Shown here: positions 1 through 8,822 of the stretch, in pieces | How the letters are laid out: the number at the start of each line of letters is the position of its first letter | How positions within the stretch are numbered: the first letter of the stretch is position 1 | Source: Saccharopolyspora kobensis | GTDB lineage: Bacteria > Actinomycetota > Actinomycetes > Mycobacteriales > Pseudonocardiaceae | NCBI RefSeq assembly: GCF_900108315.1 | Contig: NZ_FNVB01000004.1 | Location: forward strand, 620,001-684,000 | Direction of reading: 5' to 3' | Length of the DNA stretch: 64,000 nt | Notes under the pieces: generated by a model | The model's database searches: none | What the model was told of the DNA's origin: nothing | What the model saw: the letters and a program-made list of their open reading frames with translations, nothing else | Translations under genes and position numbers: made by a program

Positions 1-2
1 GC

Positions 3-2114
3 GTGCTGGTTCCCCAGCGGCGCGATGCCGACTGGCGGGCCGAGGTGGCCCGGCGCTGGGCCGCGGAGCTGAGCACCGCCTCCTACATCCCGCTAGCCCG
101 CGCGACCGTCGAGCAGACGCTGGAGGACTTGGTCGAGCGCATCGTGGCGGCGCTGGACGACCCGTCGGTGCTGGAGGAGACCGGCCGCGAGGTCGGCACC
201 CGGCTGGTGGAGATGCACGCCACCGGCGAGAGCAGCCTGCCGCTGAGCCTGGACCTGCTCCGCGACGCGCTGGTGCAGCGGTTCGGCGTCGACGACGTGC
301 ACCGGATGCTGGAGCTGGTCGCCGCGATCGCGGCCGGCTACGCCGCCGCGGACCGCGAGAGCACGTTCGTGCAGCAGGAGACGCTGAAGCGGGCGCTGCT
401 GCGCTCGAAGCTCAAGGCCGACCGCGAGCTGGCGGCCAGCGAGGCGCGCTTCGGCGAGGTGTTCACCACCACGCCGATCGGGGTCGCGATCTGCGATCTG
501 GAGGGCAGGTTCGTCCAGGTCAACCCGGCGTGGGAGCACACGCTGGGCTACCAGGAGCAGGCCCTGACGTCGATGACGATCCACGACCTGTTCCACCCCG
601 ACGACGCCGAGTACCTGTCGGCCGCGTACGGCGAGCTGGCCGAGGGCGGCAGCGCCAAGCGCCTCAGCGACCGCAAGCGCCTGCTGCGCGCCAACGGCGA
701 GGAAGCGTGGGCGTACCTGGCGGTTTCGGTGCTGCGCGGTTCGGACGGCGCGCCTCGCCACTTCGTGACGATGGTCGAGGACATCACCGAGCTGCACATG
801 CTGCAGGCCCGGTTCCGCTACCAGGCGCTGCACGACGTGCTGACCGCGCTGCCCAACCGGCAGTACTTCTCCACCCGGCTGGAGACCGCGCTGGCCAACT
901 TCCCGCGCGATTCCCGGATGACGCTCTACCACCTGGGCCTGGACGGGTTCGAGCTGATCAACGACGGGCTCGGCTACGAGGTCGGCGACCTGGTGATCAA
1001 GACGGTGGCGCGGCGGCTGGAGCAGCTGGTCGAGGACGAGGAGGCGCTGGTCGCGCGCTTCGGCGGCACCGAGTTCGCCATCCTGGTGTGGGAGCAGGAG
1101 CAGACCCCGAAGGTCCCCGAGGTCGTCAAGATGATCAACGACCTGCTCGCCGAGCCGGTCTACGTCGGCGACCAGGGCATCGCGGCGTCGGCGAGCGTCG
1201 GCGTGGTGCAGCGGCAGGTGGCCGAGGCGGAAGCGTCGAACATGCTGTGGGCCGCCGACGTCGCGCTCCGGCGCGCGGAAGCGGCGGGCAAGCGGCAGTG
1301 GGCGCTGTTCGACCCGGACCGGGCGCCGGAGGAGCGCATAGAGTCCAAGCTGGCCGCGGTGATGCCGGGCGGCCTGGAGCAGGGCGAGTTCGACGTGGTC
1401 TACCGCCCGCTGGTGCGCCTGGACGGATCCGGCGTGATCGCGCTGGAGGCGGGACTTCGCTGGGACACCAGCGAGAACGGCACGCTGGAGCACGAGGAGT
1501 GCCTGCGGCTGGCGGAGCGCTCCGGCGTGACGCTGTCCCTGCGCGACTGGATGGTGGCCACCGCCTGGGAGCAGCTGCGCGAGTGGCACGCGGACGGGCA
1601 CCGGGTGCAGCTGAACGTGGCGCTGAGCCCGAACCAGGGACAGGACCCCGATCTGGCGGCGGTGATCCACCGCGTGCTGGACACCGGCGACGTCGACCCG
1701 GGCTGGCTGCGGCTGTGCCTGCCGATGGTGGCGATCAGCGGCGACAACGAGGAGACCCGGGACAACGTCCGGTTCCTCAGCAGCCGCGGGATCAAGACCT
1801 CCCTGCACGACTTCCAGGGCTCCCCGGAAGAACTGCGGCTGCTGCGCGAGCTCCCGGTGGACGCGGTGCGCCTGGCCGACGAGCTGGTCTCGATACTGCA
1901 CAACGCGGAATCGACGGACCTCCCGGAAGTGCAGGCGATCCGCAGCCTGGTCCCGCTGACCCGAGCCTGCGGCGCGCAGCTGTGGGTCGGCGGCGTGGAG
2001 TCGGAGCAGCAAGCCGAGGCCTGGCGCGAGATCGGCTGCGAGGTGGCATCGGGCCCCCGCTTCGGCGGACCCCTGTGCTCCTTCGACGTCTCGGACTTCC
2101 TCAACGAGAACTAG
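3..2114 (+). CDS. PAS-GGDEF-EAL protein, degenerate in both catalytic domains; 5' end at window edge
   Basis: This is a cyclic-di-GMP-type signalling protein of about 703 residues. After a helical N-terminal region (about 1-140) comes a PAS domain (about 146-255, TTPIGVAICDLEGRFVQVNP), a GGDEF domain (about 270-425) and an EAL domain (about 445-700). The active loop reads FGGTEF near residue 353 instead of GGDEF. The EAL signature reads LEAGLRW near 481, and the conserved DDFG loop is HDFQG near 602. Cyclase and phosphodiesterase activity are therefore both doubtful, and a receptor or scaffold role is more likely. The only visible start is GTG at base 3. The true start may lie upstream of the window. 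Confidence 0.85.
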   Translation: MLVPQRRDADWRAEVARRWAAELSTASYIPLARATVEQTLEDLVERIVAALDDPSVLEETGREVGTRLVEMHATGESSLPLSLDLLRDALVQRFGVDDVHRMLELVAAIAAGYAAADRESTFVQQETLKRALLRSKLKADRELAASEARFGEVFTTTPIGVAICDLEGRFVQVNPAWEHTLGYQEQALTSMTIHDLFHPDDAEYLSAAYGELAEGGSAKRLSDRKRLLRANGEEAWAYLAVSVLRGSDGAPRHFVTMVEDITELHMLQARFRYQALHDVLTALPNRQYFSTRLETALANFPRDSRMTLYHLGLDGFELINDGLGYEVGDLVIKTVARRLEQLVEDEEALVARFGGTEFAILVWEQEQTPKVPEVVKMINDLLAEPVYVGDQGIAASASVGVVQRQVAEAEASNMLWAADVALRRAEAAGKRQWALFDPDRAPEERIESKLAAVMPGGLEQGEFDVVYRPLVRLDGSGVIALEAGLRWDTSENGTLEHEECLRLAERSGVTLSLRDWMVATAWEQLREWHADGHRVQLNVALSPNQGQDPDLAAVIHRVLDTGDVDPGWLRLCLPMVAISGDNEETRDNVRFLSSRGIKTSLHDFQGSPEELRLLRELPVDAVRLADELVSILHNAESTDLPEVQAIRSLVPLTRACGAQLWVGGVESEQQAEAWREIGCEVASGPRFGGPLCSFDVSDFLNEN

Positions 2115-2176
2115 TGCCGCATCAGGCACCGTTCTCCTGGGGCTTGCCGGTCGCGCGGGGTGCGTAGTCTCGCGGG

Positions 2177-2560
2177 GTGCACTCTCGTCCGAGCTTCGAG
2201 AACCCCGCCGCGCTGCCCCACGAGGTGGTGGCCGAGACGATCGAGCGGGCTCTGCGTGACCGCTCGGCGGAGGGCGAGGCAGCGAGTGCGCTGGTCGGGA
2301 TCGCGTTGAACGACGACGACGCGGAGTTCATCGAACACTGGTGTGTGCAGGTCGGGACGCGCGCAGTATCGGGTAGTCCGCTGCTTGGGCTGGCCGGCCT
2401 GTGCTTGGGACACACCGCTCGGCGCTTCGGGCAGCTCAGTGATGAAGCGCTGGCGCTGGCGGAGTCGCTGGCGGCGCGGGCTGAGGCAGATCCGGCGGAC
2501 GTGGATGGTCGGGCCCAGGACGGCTATGACGACGTCCGGAGCTTCCTGCACCTGTGGTGA
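2177..2560 (+). CDS. Hypothetical protein, 127 aa
   Basis: I do not recognise this family. The protein is acidic and mostly helical, with no signal peptide or membrane segment, and it ends in a DDVRSFLHLW tail. It starts at GTG, 62 bp after the signalling gene. The size, acidity and solitary position beside a polymorphic-toxin patch resemble orphan immunity proteins, but that is only a contextual guess. No other long frame competes on either strand. Confidence 0.5.
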   Translation: MHSRPSFENPAALPHEVVAETIERALRDRSAEGEAASALVGIALNDDDAEFIEHWCVQVGTRAVSGSPLLGLAGLCLGHTARRFGQLSDEALALAESLAARAEADPADVDGRAQDGYDDVRSFLHLW

Positions 2561-2666
2561 CGCTGCCGCTTCCCGTTGCAGGTCAGGCTGCGTTGGTCGG
2601 CGATGGCGCAGAGATGCTCGACCCGGACGGCGCGTCACAACAGGGCGAACGTTGCCTGACGCGGCA

Positions 2667-2942
2667 CTAGCCGAGTTCCCGGTAAGCGGCAGGAGGATCG
2701 ACGAGCTCGGGATGCCGAGCCCAGTACTGCTCACCGTGCAGCGCGAGCATCGCCCAGTGCCACGCCTCGTCGTGAAAGACGAGCCCACGGTAAGGCTTGT
2801 CGGCAGGCTCGTACGGATACCGCTGAGCAGCAGCGGCCTCGGCCTGCTCTGCAGTCGTACCGCCGTAGTGGCGCATGACCCACGCGTACTGAGTCCGCTC
2901 ACCCCGCAGGTAATCGACGTACTCGTCCTCGGACCACTCCAC
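2667..2942 (-). CDS. Hypothetical protein, 91 aa
   Basis: A small soluble acidic protein rich in Trp and Tyr (MEWSEDEYVDYLRGERTQY at the N-terminus, AWHWAMLALHG in the middle). It has no signal peptide or membrane segment. I do not recognise the family. It runs convergently towards the 127-aa orphan gene and its start lies just beyond a large intergenic hairpin. Its surroundings are small immunity-like and DUF397-like genes, so an accessory role is plausible but unproven. Confidence 0.5.
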   Translation of the reverse strand: MEWSEDEYVDYLRGERTQYAWVMRHYGGTTAEQAEAAAAQRYPYEPADKPYRGLVFHDEAWHWAMLALHGEQYWARHPELVDPPAAYRELG

Positions 2943-2961
2943 GCGTCAAGCCTAGACCGTG

Positions 2962-3010
2962 GTCCGTGAGCGTTTTGGGGCGTTATAGCCCCCCCAAACC
3001 ACTCACGGAC
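2962..3010. repeat. Intergenic hairpin repeat, copy 1
   Basis: Arms GTCCGTGAG (2962-2970) and CTCACGGAC (3002-3010) pair perfectly. Inside them TTTTGGGG pairs with CCCC-rich sequence around a CGTTATAG loop. The same 29-nt left half recurs with three mismatches at 40955 and a looser relative lies at 29395, so this belongs to a dispersed repeat family. It may act as a terminator. Confidence 0.6.
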
Positions 3011-3019
3011 CCGACCCGC

Positions 3020-3219
3020 TCACCCGCCGAACCGGTCGGCCTTGACGGCATTTATGAAGTTCGACCAATGCCCCCGGGGCTGTGACCAGGTAACCAGCGT
3101 CGCAGTTCTTCGTGTCGCGTATCGCTGCTCTGTCGCGCCGATGCGGCCGATCTCGACACACAGTTGGTCTCCGTGCCGTTGTAACTGGACTTGCGCCAAG
3201 AGGCGTGAGAAAGGTCCAT
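3020..3219 (-). pseudogene. Frameshifted DUF397 gene
   Basis: The ATG at 3219 opens a clear DUF397 N-terminus (SHASWRKSSYNGTETNCV). The frame then breaks at a GTGT repeat near 3150. The family's middle motif (AAIRDTKNCDAGYLV) and its end (WSNFINAVKADRFGG) are in two other frames, so at least two indels are needed to restore the protein. DUF397 proteins in actinomycetes usually partner helix-turn-helix regulators, and no such partner is present here. Decay is the simplest reading, with sequence error as the alternative. Confidence 0.7.
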
Positions 3220-3223
3220 AGTT

Positions 3224-3361
3224 CTAGCCCTTCATCGTGTCGGCTCGATCGCGGATGTGGTTGTGTCTGGCACACTCTCGCGTGAAGCAACGCGCAGGTC
3301 CGCACGTGCAACGGCGCTTGTCCGGTAGGGACCAGTACCGGGCGGGCGCCGTCGTGTTCAG
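3224..3361 (-). CDS. Small Cys/His-rich peptide, possibly zinc-binding
   Basis: A 45-codon frame between the two DUF397 remnants encodes a peptide with closely spaced cysteines and histidines (RRCTCGPARCFTRECARHNH). The C-x-C-x4-C-x5-C-x2-H pattern would suit one zinc ion. The only start candidate close to the motif is CTG at 3361, just after the upstream stop codon. The next gene's ATG follows 5 bases after its stop. Its status is uncertain because both neighbours are broken. Confidence 0.35.
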   Translation of the reverse strand: MNTTAPARYWSLPDKRRCTCGPARCFTRECARHNHIRDRADTMKG

Positions 3362-3363
3362 CG

Positions 3364-3549
3364 TCAGGCGTTGAGGTCTCCGGTCTTCACAGCGGCGACG
3401 AACGTCGCCCAACGCTGACGATCGAAAACCAGCGTCCCGTACGCGCGATCCTTGGTGTCACGCACGCCGGTCAACGCGGCATCAGCGCTGAAACCGACCT
3501 CGACGCAGTTGCCGCCGTTTGGTCCGCTCCGACTGGACTTCCGCGACGT
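3364..3549 (-). pseudogene. N-terminally truncated DUF397 gene
   Basis: The frame reads RKSSRSGPNGGNCVEVGF then VRDTKDRAYGTLVFDRQ and ends WATFVAAVKTGDLNA, a textbook DUF397 protein. The residues just before RKSS are interrupted by a TAG at 3552-3550, and no start codon lies between that stop and the motif. The N-terminal segment has therefore been lost. A large inverted repeat begins exactly at this truncation point. Confidence 0.7.
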
Positions 3550-3593
3550 CTAAAGGTGCCCCGCACGCACCATCGGCAGGGCACCTTAGACGT
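3546..3593. terminator. 15-bp inverted repeat downstream of the effector/immunity operon
   Basis: The left arm (3546-3561) and right arm GGGCACCTTAGACGT (3579-3593) are complementary apart from one extra A, with a 17-nt loop. It lies 9 bases beyond the stop of the leftward immunity gene, where a terminator is expected. It also marks the breakpoint of the truncated DUF397 gene, so it could be a recombination scar. Confidence 0.55.
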
Positions 3594-3601
3594 GTTGGCC
3601 G

Positions 3602-3907
3602 TCAGCCAGCCTGGTGTCCCAACGCTTTCAGAACATCGGCGATCCACACCAGCGCATACGGAGGAACGGGTTCACCGCGCGCGCCCAGCTGGACAAGGTT
3701 GTTCCACGACTCTGAGAGTTGACCGACCGTCAGCTGGTCTGGGTTCGGCTGGGTGTAGACGTCGTATGCCACATCCGCCGGGATCGACCAGAAGAAGTCC
3801 TTGTCGAGTTCAACGGTGCCACCCGTTCCTGTTTGCAGGCTATCGAGTGCCTGGTTTAGCACCCGACGCAAGACCTCGACTGAAACCACGGACTCGTCGT
3901 CGCTCAT
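3602..3907 (-). CDS. Candidate immunity protein of the type VII effector module, 101 aa
   Basis: A small soluble acidic protein. The core VELDKDFFWSIPADVAYDVY followed by LTVGQLSESWNNL resembles short proteins that I recall lying directly downstream of contact-dependent and polymorphic toxins. That resemblance is from memory and not a search result. Its ATG overlaps the stop of the effector gene by four bases (ATGA), so the two are translationally coupled, the usual arrangement for toxin and antidote. A hairpin follows its stop. The immunity role is inferred from size, acidity and position. Confidence 0.55.
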   Translation of the reverse strand: MSDDESVVSVEVLRRVLNQALDSLQTGTGGTVELDKDFFWSIPADVAYDVYTQPNPDQLTVGQLSESWNNLVQLGARGEPVPPYALVWIADVLKALGHQAG

Positions 3908-5064
3908 TGTGCACCCTTGTAGATCTTGTCGATGTTTTCTCGGAAAGTATTGATCTCTTTCTCCAGATGCCTCACGCGGCCGTCGATAATCCGTTGACGT
4001 ACCTCGTCGTTCGGAGCATTCTTGAGAATGCCCTTGTTATCGAATGCCTCCGGATCACGCTTGTACGCATCCAACTTGTCTTCGTGTTCCTTGATCAGCC
4101 TCTCATACGAGTCGACGGAACGCCGATCTGACGGCGACAGCTCCGACGGGTCCTGCGTTGACTCTTCCGCCTCGACGGCCTCGTCAGTGGCCACGACTTC
4201 GGAGTAGTCGTCGCCCGCGGCTTCGGAGGCAAGCCCGGCCATCGCTACCCCCATCGTCCCGATGCCGGTGGCGATACCAGCAGTCGAGACAGCTCCGAGG
4301 GGCACACCAGCGACCGCACCGACACCAGTGGCATCCAGCGCGACGCCTACGGTCTCGCCCGCCGCACTGACTGCCGTGAGCGCCGCACCTCCCACCAGTC
4401 CAGCGACCATCTCGGGATGATTCACCATGGCGTTACCGAAGGAGGCCACGGCGTTGACCGCAGCACCGGCCACAGCGCCAGCAGCGTCCCAAGCCTGTTC
4501 CAACCAGCTTCGGTCCGGGGCTTTGTCACGGGCTCGGCCAACGATATCGGCGGCCTGATCACCTGCGGAGGCGAGCTGGCTTCGTGCGTGATCGAGGATC
4601 TCGCGAGCTTCTTGTCGCTTTGCTTCGCCAGGATCATGGAACGGCATGCTGACCGAAGGGGATCCGGGTGGTGCTTGCTCCTGAGCTTGCGCGACCGCGC
4701 GATCGTGCTGAGTCTTGGCGTAGTTGGTTGCCGTCTCTCCTACATCCCAACGGATGATCGCTTCTCTGGCTTGTTCTTGCGCCCAAGCCAGGGTTCCGGC
4801 GTACTGCTCCAGAGCCTCAGCGGCTTCATCGAAGCAATCTCCAGCTTCCAGCCACTTCGTTGGCTCACCGTCGAAAGCCGAGCGGAACTGGTCAGCTGCC
4901 TCGCCTTCCCAGCCTTCCGAGGTCTCGATGCGCTGTAGGCCCGAGCCTGCTTCGAGCAGGTTTTCTCCATACGCCCTCATCGCAGCCGCAGTCTCGCGCA
5001 CCGCGTCCGGAAAACCCGGCACGAGGGCCCTGGGGTCGGTGGTCGTCCCGAGCTCGGCCATCAC
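3904..5064 (-). CDS. WXG-like type VII secretion effector candidate with C-terminal toxin-like module
   Basis: A 386-aa protein. The N-terminal 100 residues form a helical hairpin of WXG100 type with a WEG turn (SEGWEGEAADQFRSAF). A Gln/Glu/Ala-rich linker follows. Residues about 185-285 are Gly/Ala-rich and hydrophobic, as in membrane-crossing regions of such effectors. The charged C-terminal 70 residues (from about 315, SYERLIKEHEDKLDAYKRD) look like a separate end module, as in polymorphic toxins. Translation starts at GTG 5064 or ATG 5061, overlapping the stop of the EspC-like gene. Toxin activity is inferred, and I cannot name a catalytic motif. Confidence 0.6.
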   Translation of the reverse strand: MMAELGTTTDPRALVPGFPDAVRETAAAMRAYGENLLEAGSGLQRIETSEGWEGEAADQFRSAFDGEPTKWLEAGDCFDEAAEALEQYAGTLAWAQEQAREAIIRWDVGETATNYAKTQHDRAVAQAQEQAPPGSPSVSMPFHDPGEAKRQEAREILDHARSQLASAGDQAADIVGRARDKAPDRSWLEQAWDAAGAVAGAAVNAVASFGNAMVNHPEMVAGLVGGAALTAVSAAGETVGVALDATGVGAVAGVPLGAVSTAGIATGIGTMGVAMAGLASEAAGDDYSEVVATDEAVEAEESTQDPSELSPSDRRSVDSYERLIKEHEDKLDAYKRDPEAFDNKGILKNAPNDEVRQRIIDGRVRHLEKEINTFRENIDKIYKGAQ

Positions 5065-5387
5065 TCGGCCGCCGGATCGTCGCCAGTGGTCCGCCGCAGG
5101 ATGCCCTCGAAGTGAGAGCGGGCGGCCTCGTCGGTTTGCCGGTAGACCTCGACGCAGTGGGCTAACCGACCGGCGATCTCCTGCCCATCCTCGGTAAGGT
5201 TGCTCACGCCCTGGTCCCAGCGATCACAGTACTCATGCACCGTTGTGGCCAAGCGATCGTGGCCGAAGGCCTCTGAAGGGCAGTCGATATCGGCGACCTT
5301 TTTCCTGTTCATCGAGTCGATGGTGTCCTGCACGCCTTCTGCGGCCCGGGTTAAGGCAGGCAGGTCGACGCGAAACCCGTCCCCCAT
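5061..5387 (-). CDS. EspC/ESX-secretion-associated-like small protein
   Basis: A helical protein of 108 aa (GDGFRVDLPALTRAAEGVQ at the start, VEVYRQTDEAARSHFEG near the end). Its length and pattern fit small ESX-1 EspC-like partners that accompany WXG-type effectors. I chose ATG 5387 over the longer frame because GAGGAACGGAG sits about 4 bases upstream. Its stop overlaps the effector start, giving a three-gene coupled operon. It is probably a co-secreted partner or targeting chaperone for the effector. This is inferred from context and length. Confidence 0.6.
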   Translation of the reverse strand: MGDGFRVDLPALTRAAEGVQDTIDSMNRKKVADIDCPSEAFGHDRLATTVHEYCDRWDQGVSNLTEDGQEIAGRLAHCVEVYRQTDEAARSHFEGILRRTTGDDPAAE

Positions 5388-5540
5388 GCGGCTCCGTTCC
5401 TCGGTTCCAATGCACCGCAAACCCTAGACAAGCCAAGATCGACGCACGTGGTTGAGATTGATCCCGTAGCTCGGATGGCGTATCCGTTGTGATCGAAGTT
5501 TCACGTCGAACGTGTTTCAGCCAGGACCGATGAAACAGCA

Positions 5541-5568
5541 GTGCCCCTCTGCGCGAGCAGAGGGGCAC
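5541..5568. terminator. Perfect 12-bp hairpin with GCGA tetraloop
   Basis: GTGCCCCTCTGC (5541-5552) and GCAGAGGGGCAC (5557-5568) pair perfectly around GCGA, a GNRA-class loop. It starts 4 bases past the stop of the leftward small membrane gene, so it is probably that gene's terminator and supports the gene being real. Confidence 0.7.
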
Positions 5569-5571
5569 GAG

Positions 5572-5751
5572 CTAGCGGCGTCGCTGCAGCAGCCCTAACA
5601 ACGGTTCACGCCTGCGTGACTCCCGTACCGCTTCGGCTACTGCCCGCACGTGAGCTGTCCCGCCGCGGTTGTAGACGTAGCGCAAGAACCACAGCACTAA
5701 CGCCCGATCGATAAGTACCCCCAGGACGACGCCGCACAACGCCATATTCAT
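5572..5751 (-). CDS. Small single-pass membrane protein, 59 aa
   Basis: From ATG 5751 the frame encodes a hydrophobic N-terminal segment (MALCGVVLGVLIDRALVLWF) followed by an Arg-rich cytoplasmic tail. This is a single-span topology with the positive end inside. No clear Shine-Dalgarno site is seen, and an alternative ATG lies at 5745. A perfect hairpin follows the stop, which supports expression. No family is recognised. Upstream, CACAGATTGGAGT and CGCAGATCGGAGT form an imperfect direct repeat, possibly regulatory. Confidence 0.45.
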   Translation of the reverse strand: MNMALCGVVLGVLIDRALVLWFLRYVYNRGGTAHVRAVAEAVRESRRREPLLGLLQRRR

Positions 5752-5990
5752 CGTTAGCACAGATACAACTCCAATCTGTGCCCCCCGACCACAGACCGGA
5801 GCTCGGAGTAAGACTCCGATCTGCGTCGACCACACATGGTAGCGGTGACAGCTTATCGCCGTAGTGGTGACTGTGTGCGGGTAATCGTGGTCCTGCTCCG
5901 GCTCGCTGCCGTCCGTCCGGAAGATTCGGTGATGGCAGTCTGGGAGCCAGGCGCGAGAGGGCGGTTCGAGATTCACGGGAAGGCGAGACC

Positions 5991-6450
5991 ATGACTCAAA
6001 CGCAGGCGCTGACCGGTGTCACCGCAGTGTTCCATCACGAGTTCTGGTACGCGCACACTGATGCCGAGGTGGCTGGGTCGGTGCGCACGATCGTGGAGGA
6101 TCCGCCGCAGCCTGTGTGCGAGGTCTACCTGTGGGATCGCCCGTGTCGATCCTTCCGGGAAGAGGACGGACCTGCGTTCCCTGATTCGGGCGGCTGCGGG
6201 TGTCCAGCGATGTCGAGACCGGGTGGGGAGCGCTGAACTACTTCCAGCCCGGTGCAGAGGACGGTTTGGCCGACTCGCTTAACCCCGATGCGGATGAGCG
6301 CACACCTGTCCTGCCGCTGGACACCGACGGAATCGACTTTCGCGCTCGGCATCCCTGCCGTTGGAGGCTGTGCGCGAGGCCGTAGCTGAGTTCTGCCGCA
6401 CCGGCGTGCGGCCGACTTGTGTGGAGTGGCAGGGCGGCTTCAGGTACTGA
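5991..6450 (+). pseudogene. Frameshifted Imm1-family immunity protein
   Basis: Pieces of an actinobacterial Imm1 protein lie in order in three frames. The N-terminus is from ATG 5991 (TAVFHHEFWYAHTDAEVAG, then CEVYLWDRP). The centre is in a second frame (SSDVETGWGALNYFQPGAED, about 6197-6340). The C-terminus is in a third (LEAVREAVAEFCRTG then RPTCVEWQGGFRY, ending at TGA 6450). At least two indels are needed, near 6180 and near 6350. No cognate toxin gene is adjacent. It is either an orphan immunity gene in decay or a product of sequence error. Confidence 0.75.
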
Positions 6451-6466
6451 CTTGCCCAGTAAACGC

Positions 6467-6500
6467 GAACAGGGCCCCGCCGGTTGGCGAGGCCCTGTTC
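6467..6500. terminator. Hairpin after the LVIVD-repeat gene
   Basis: GAACAGGGCC (6467-6476) pairs with GGCCCTGTTC (6491-6500). It lies 15 bases past the stop of the leftward LVIVD gene and 17 bases past the end of the converging Imm1 remnant, so it may serve both strands. Confidence 0.6.
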
Positions 6501-6514
6501 CGGAGGTCAGCGGG

Positions 6515-7948
<1,434 letters not shown>

Positions 7949-8148
7949 GACCAAACCACCCCTGTTGCTCGGGTCGGTCGCAGAGCAGCTGCAACCAGCG
8001 GTGTCGAGAACACCGCCGGAGATCAGTATTGTTTTGCCCGGTTCTGGACCCAATAGGCCAGTTGGCGGCTTTTCCAGCTGGATCCCACCTGGCGGACGCG
8101 TTTTGCGCGGCGGCTCCGGTGGGTTAGGAACGACGATAGGAGGACTCG

Positions 8149-8772
8149 ATGCGCCGGTTGACCGCCGCGTTGCTGATCGCGGTTGCTGGGCTCGCCGGAT
8201 GTGCCGGTGAGCAGCCGGAACCGCCGAAGGTGGTGCTGCCGGGCGCACCGGGCGACCAGCCGCAGGTGGTGGCGAGCGCCGCGCCGGACGCGGGCGTCCC
8301 GGTCGACGTCGAGGCCGACTACCTGCGCATGATGATCGCGCACCACGAGCAGGCGCTGGAGATGACGGCGCTGGCACCGGAACGCGCGCAGCACCCGAAG
8401 GTCCGCGCGCTGGCCGAGCGCATCGGCGGCGCGCAGGGCCCGGAGATCGGTGCCATGCAGGGCTGGCTGGACACTCGCGGCTTCGGCGAGGAGCACAGTG
8501 GACACGGCCACCCCACCGGCCACGATCACGCGACGATGCCGGGCATGGCCACGCCCGAACAGCTCGCGCAGCTGCGGGATTCCACCGGCGCCGACTTCGA
8601 CCGCCTCTTCCTGCAGCTCATGATCGCCCACCACGAGGGCGCGCTGACGATGGCCACCGACGTCCTGACCCGGGGCCGCGAGGAGCAGGTCCACGCGATG
8701 GCCACGGACGTCCTGGTGACCCAGCAGTCCGAGATCGACACCATGCGCGGGCTGCAGGGCGAGGTGGGCTGA
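8149..8772 (+). CDS. DUF305 family lipoprotein
   Basis: A 207-aa lipoprotein with signal sequence and lipobox LAGC at residues 15-18. It carries two copies of the DUF305 ferritin-like helical motif (YLRMMIAHHEQALEM and FLQLMIAHHEGALTM). A His/Met-rich linker (HSGHGHPTGHDHATMPGM) separates them. DUF305 proteins are often found with copper handling, and the His/Met linker suits metal binding. It reads divergently from the LVIVD gene and shares the promoter region 7949-8148. The GAGG-type site before ATG 8149 is good. Confidence 0.85.
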   Translation: MRRLTAALLIAVAGLAGCAGEQPEPPKVVLPGAPGDQPQVVASAAPDAGVPVDVEADYLRMMIAHHEQALEMTALAPERAQHPKVRALAERIGGAQGPEIGAMQGWLDTRGFGEEHSGHGHPTGHDHATMPGMATPEQLAQLRDSTGADFDRLFLQLMIAHHEGALTMATDVLTRGREEQVHAMATDVLVTQQSEIDTMRGLQGEVG

Positions 8773-8822
8773 GCGGCCGAAATTCGGTGGCCGCCGGGCG
8801 CGGGCGGTGGGAACATCCCGGC

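Noticed and set aside
93..2129. 678-codon frame antisense to the PAS-GGDEF-EAL gene
   Set aside because: Low-complexity Arg/His/Gln/Val-rich shadow typical of GC-rich coding strands, with no domain or ribosome site.
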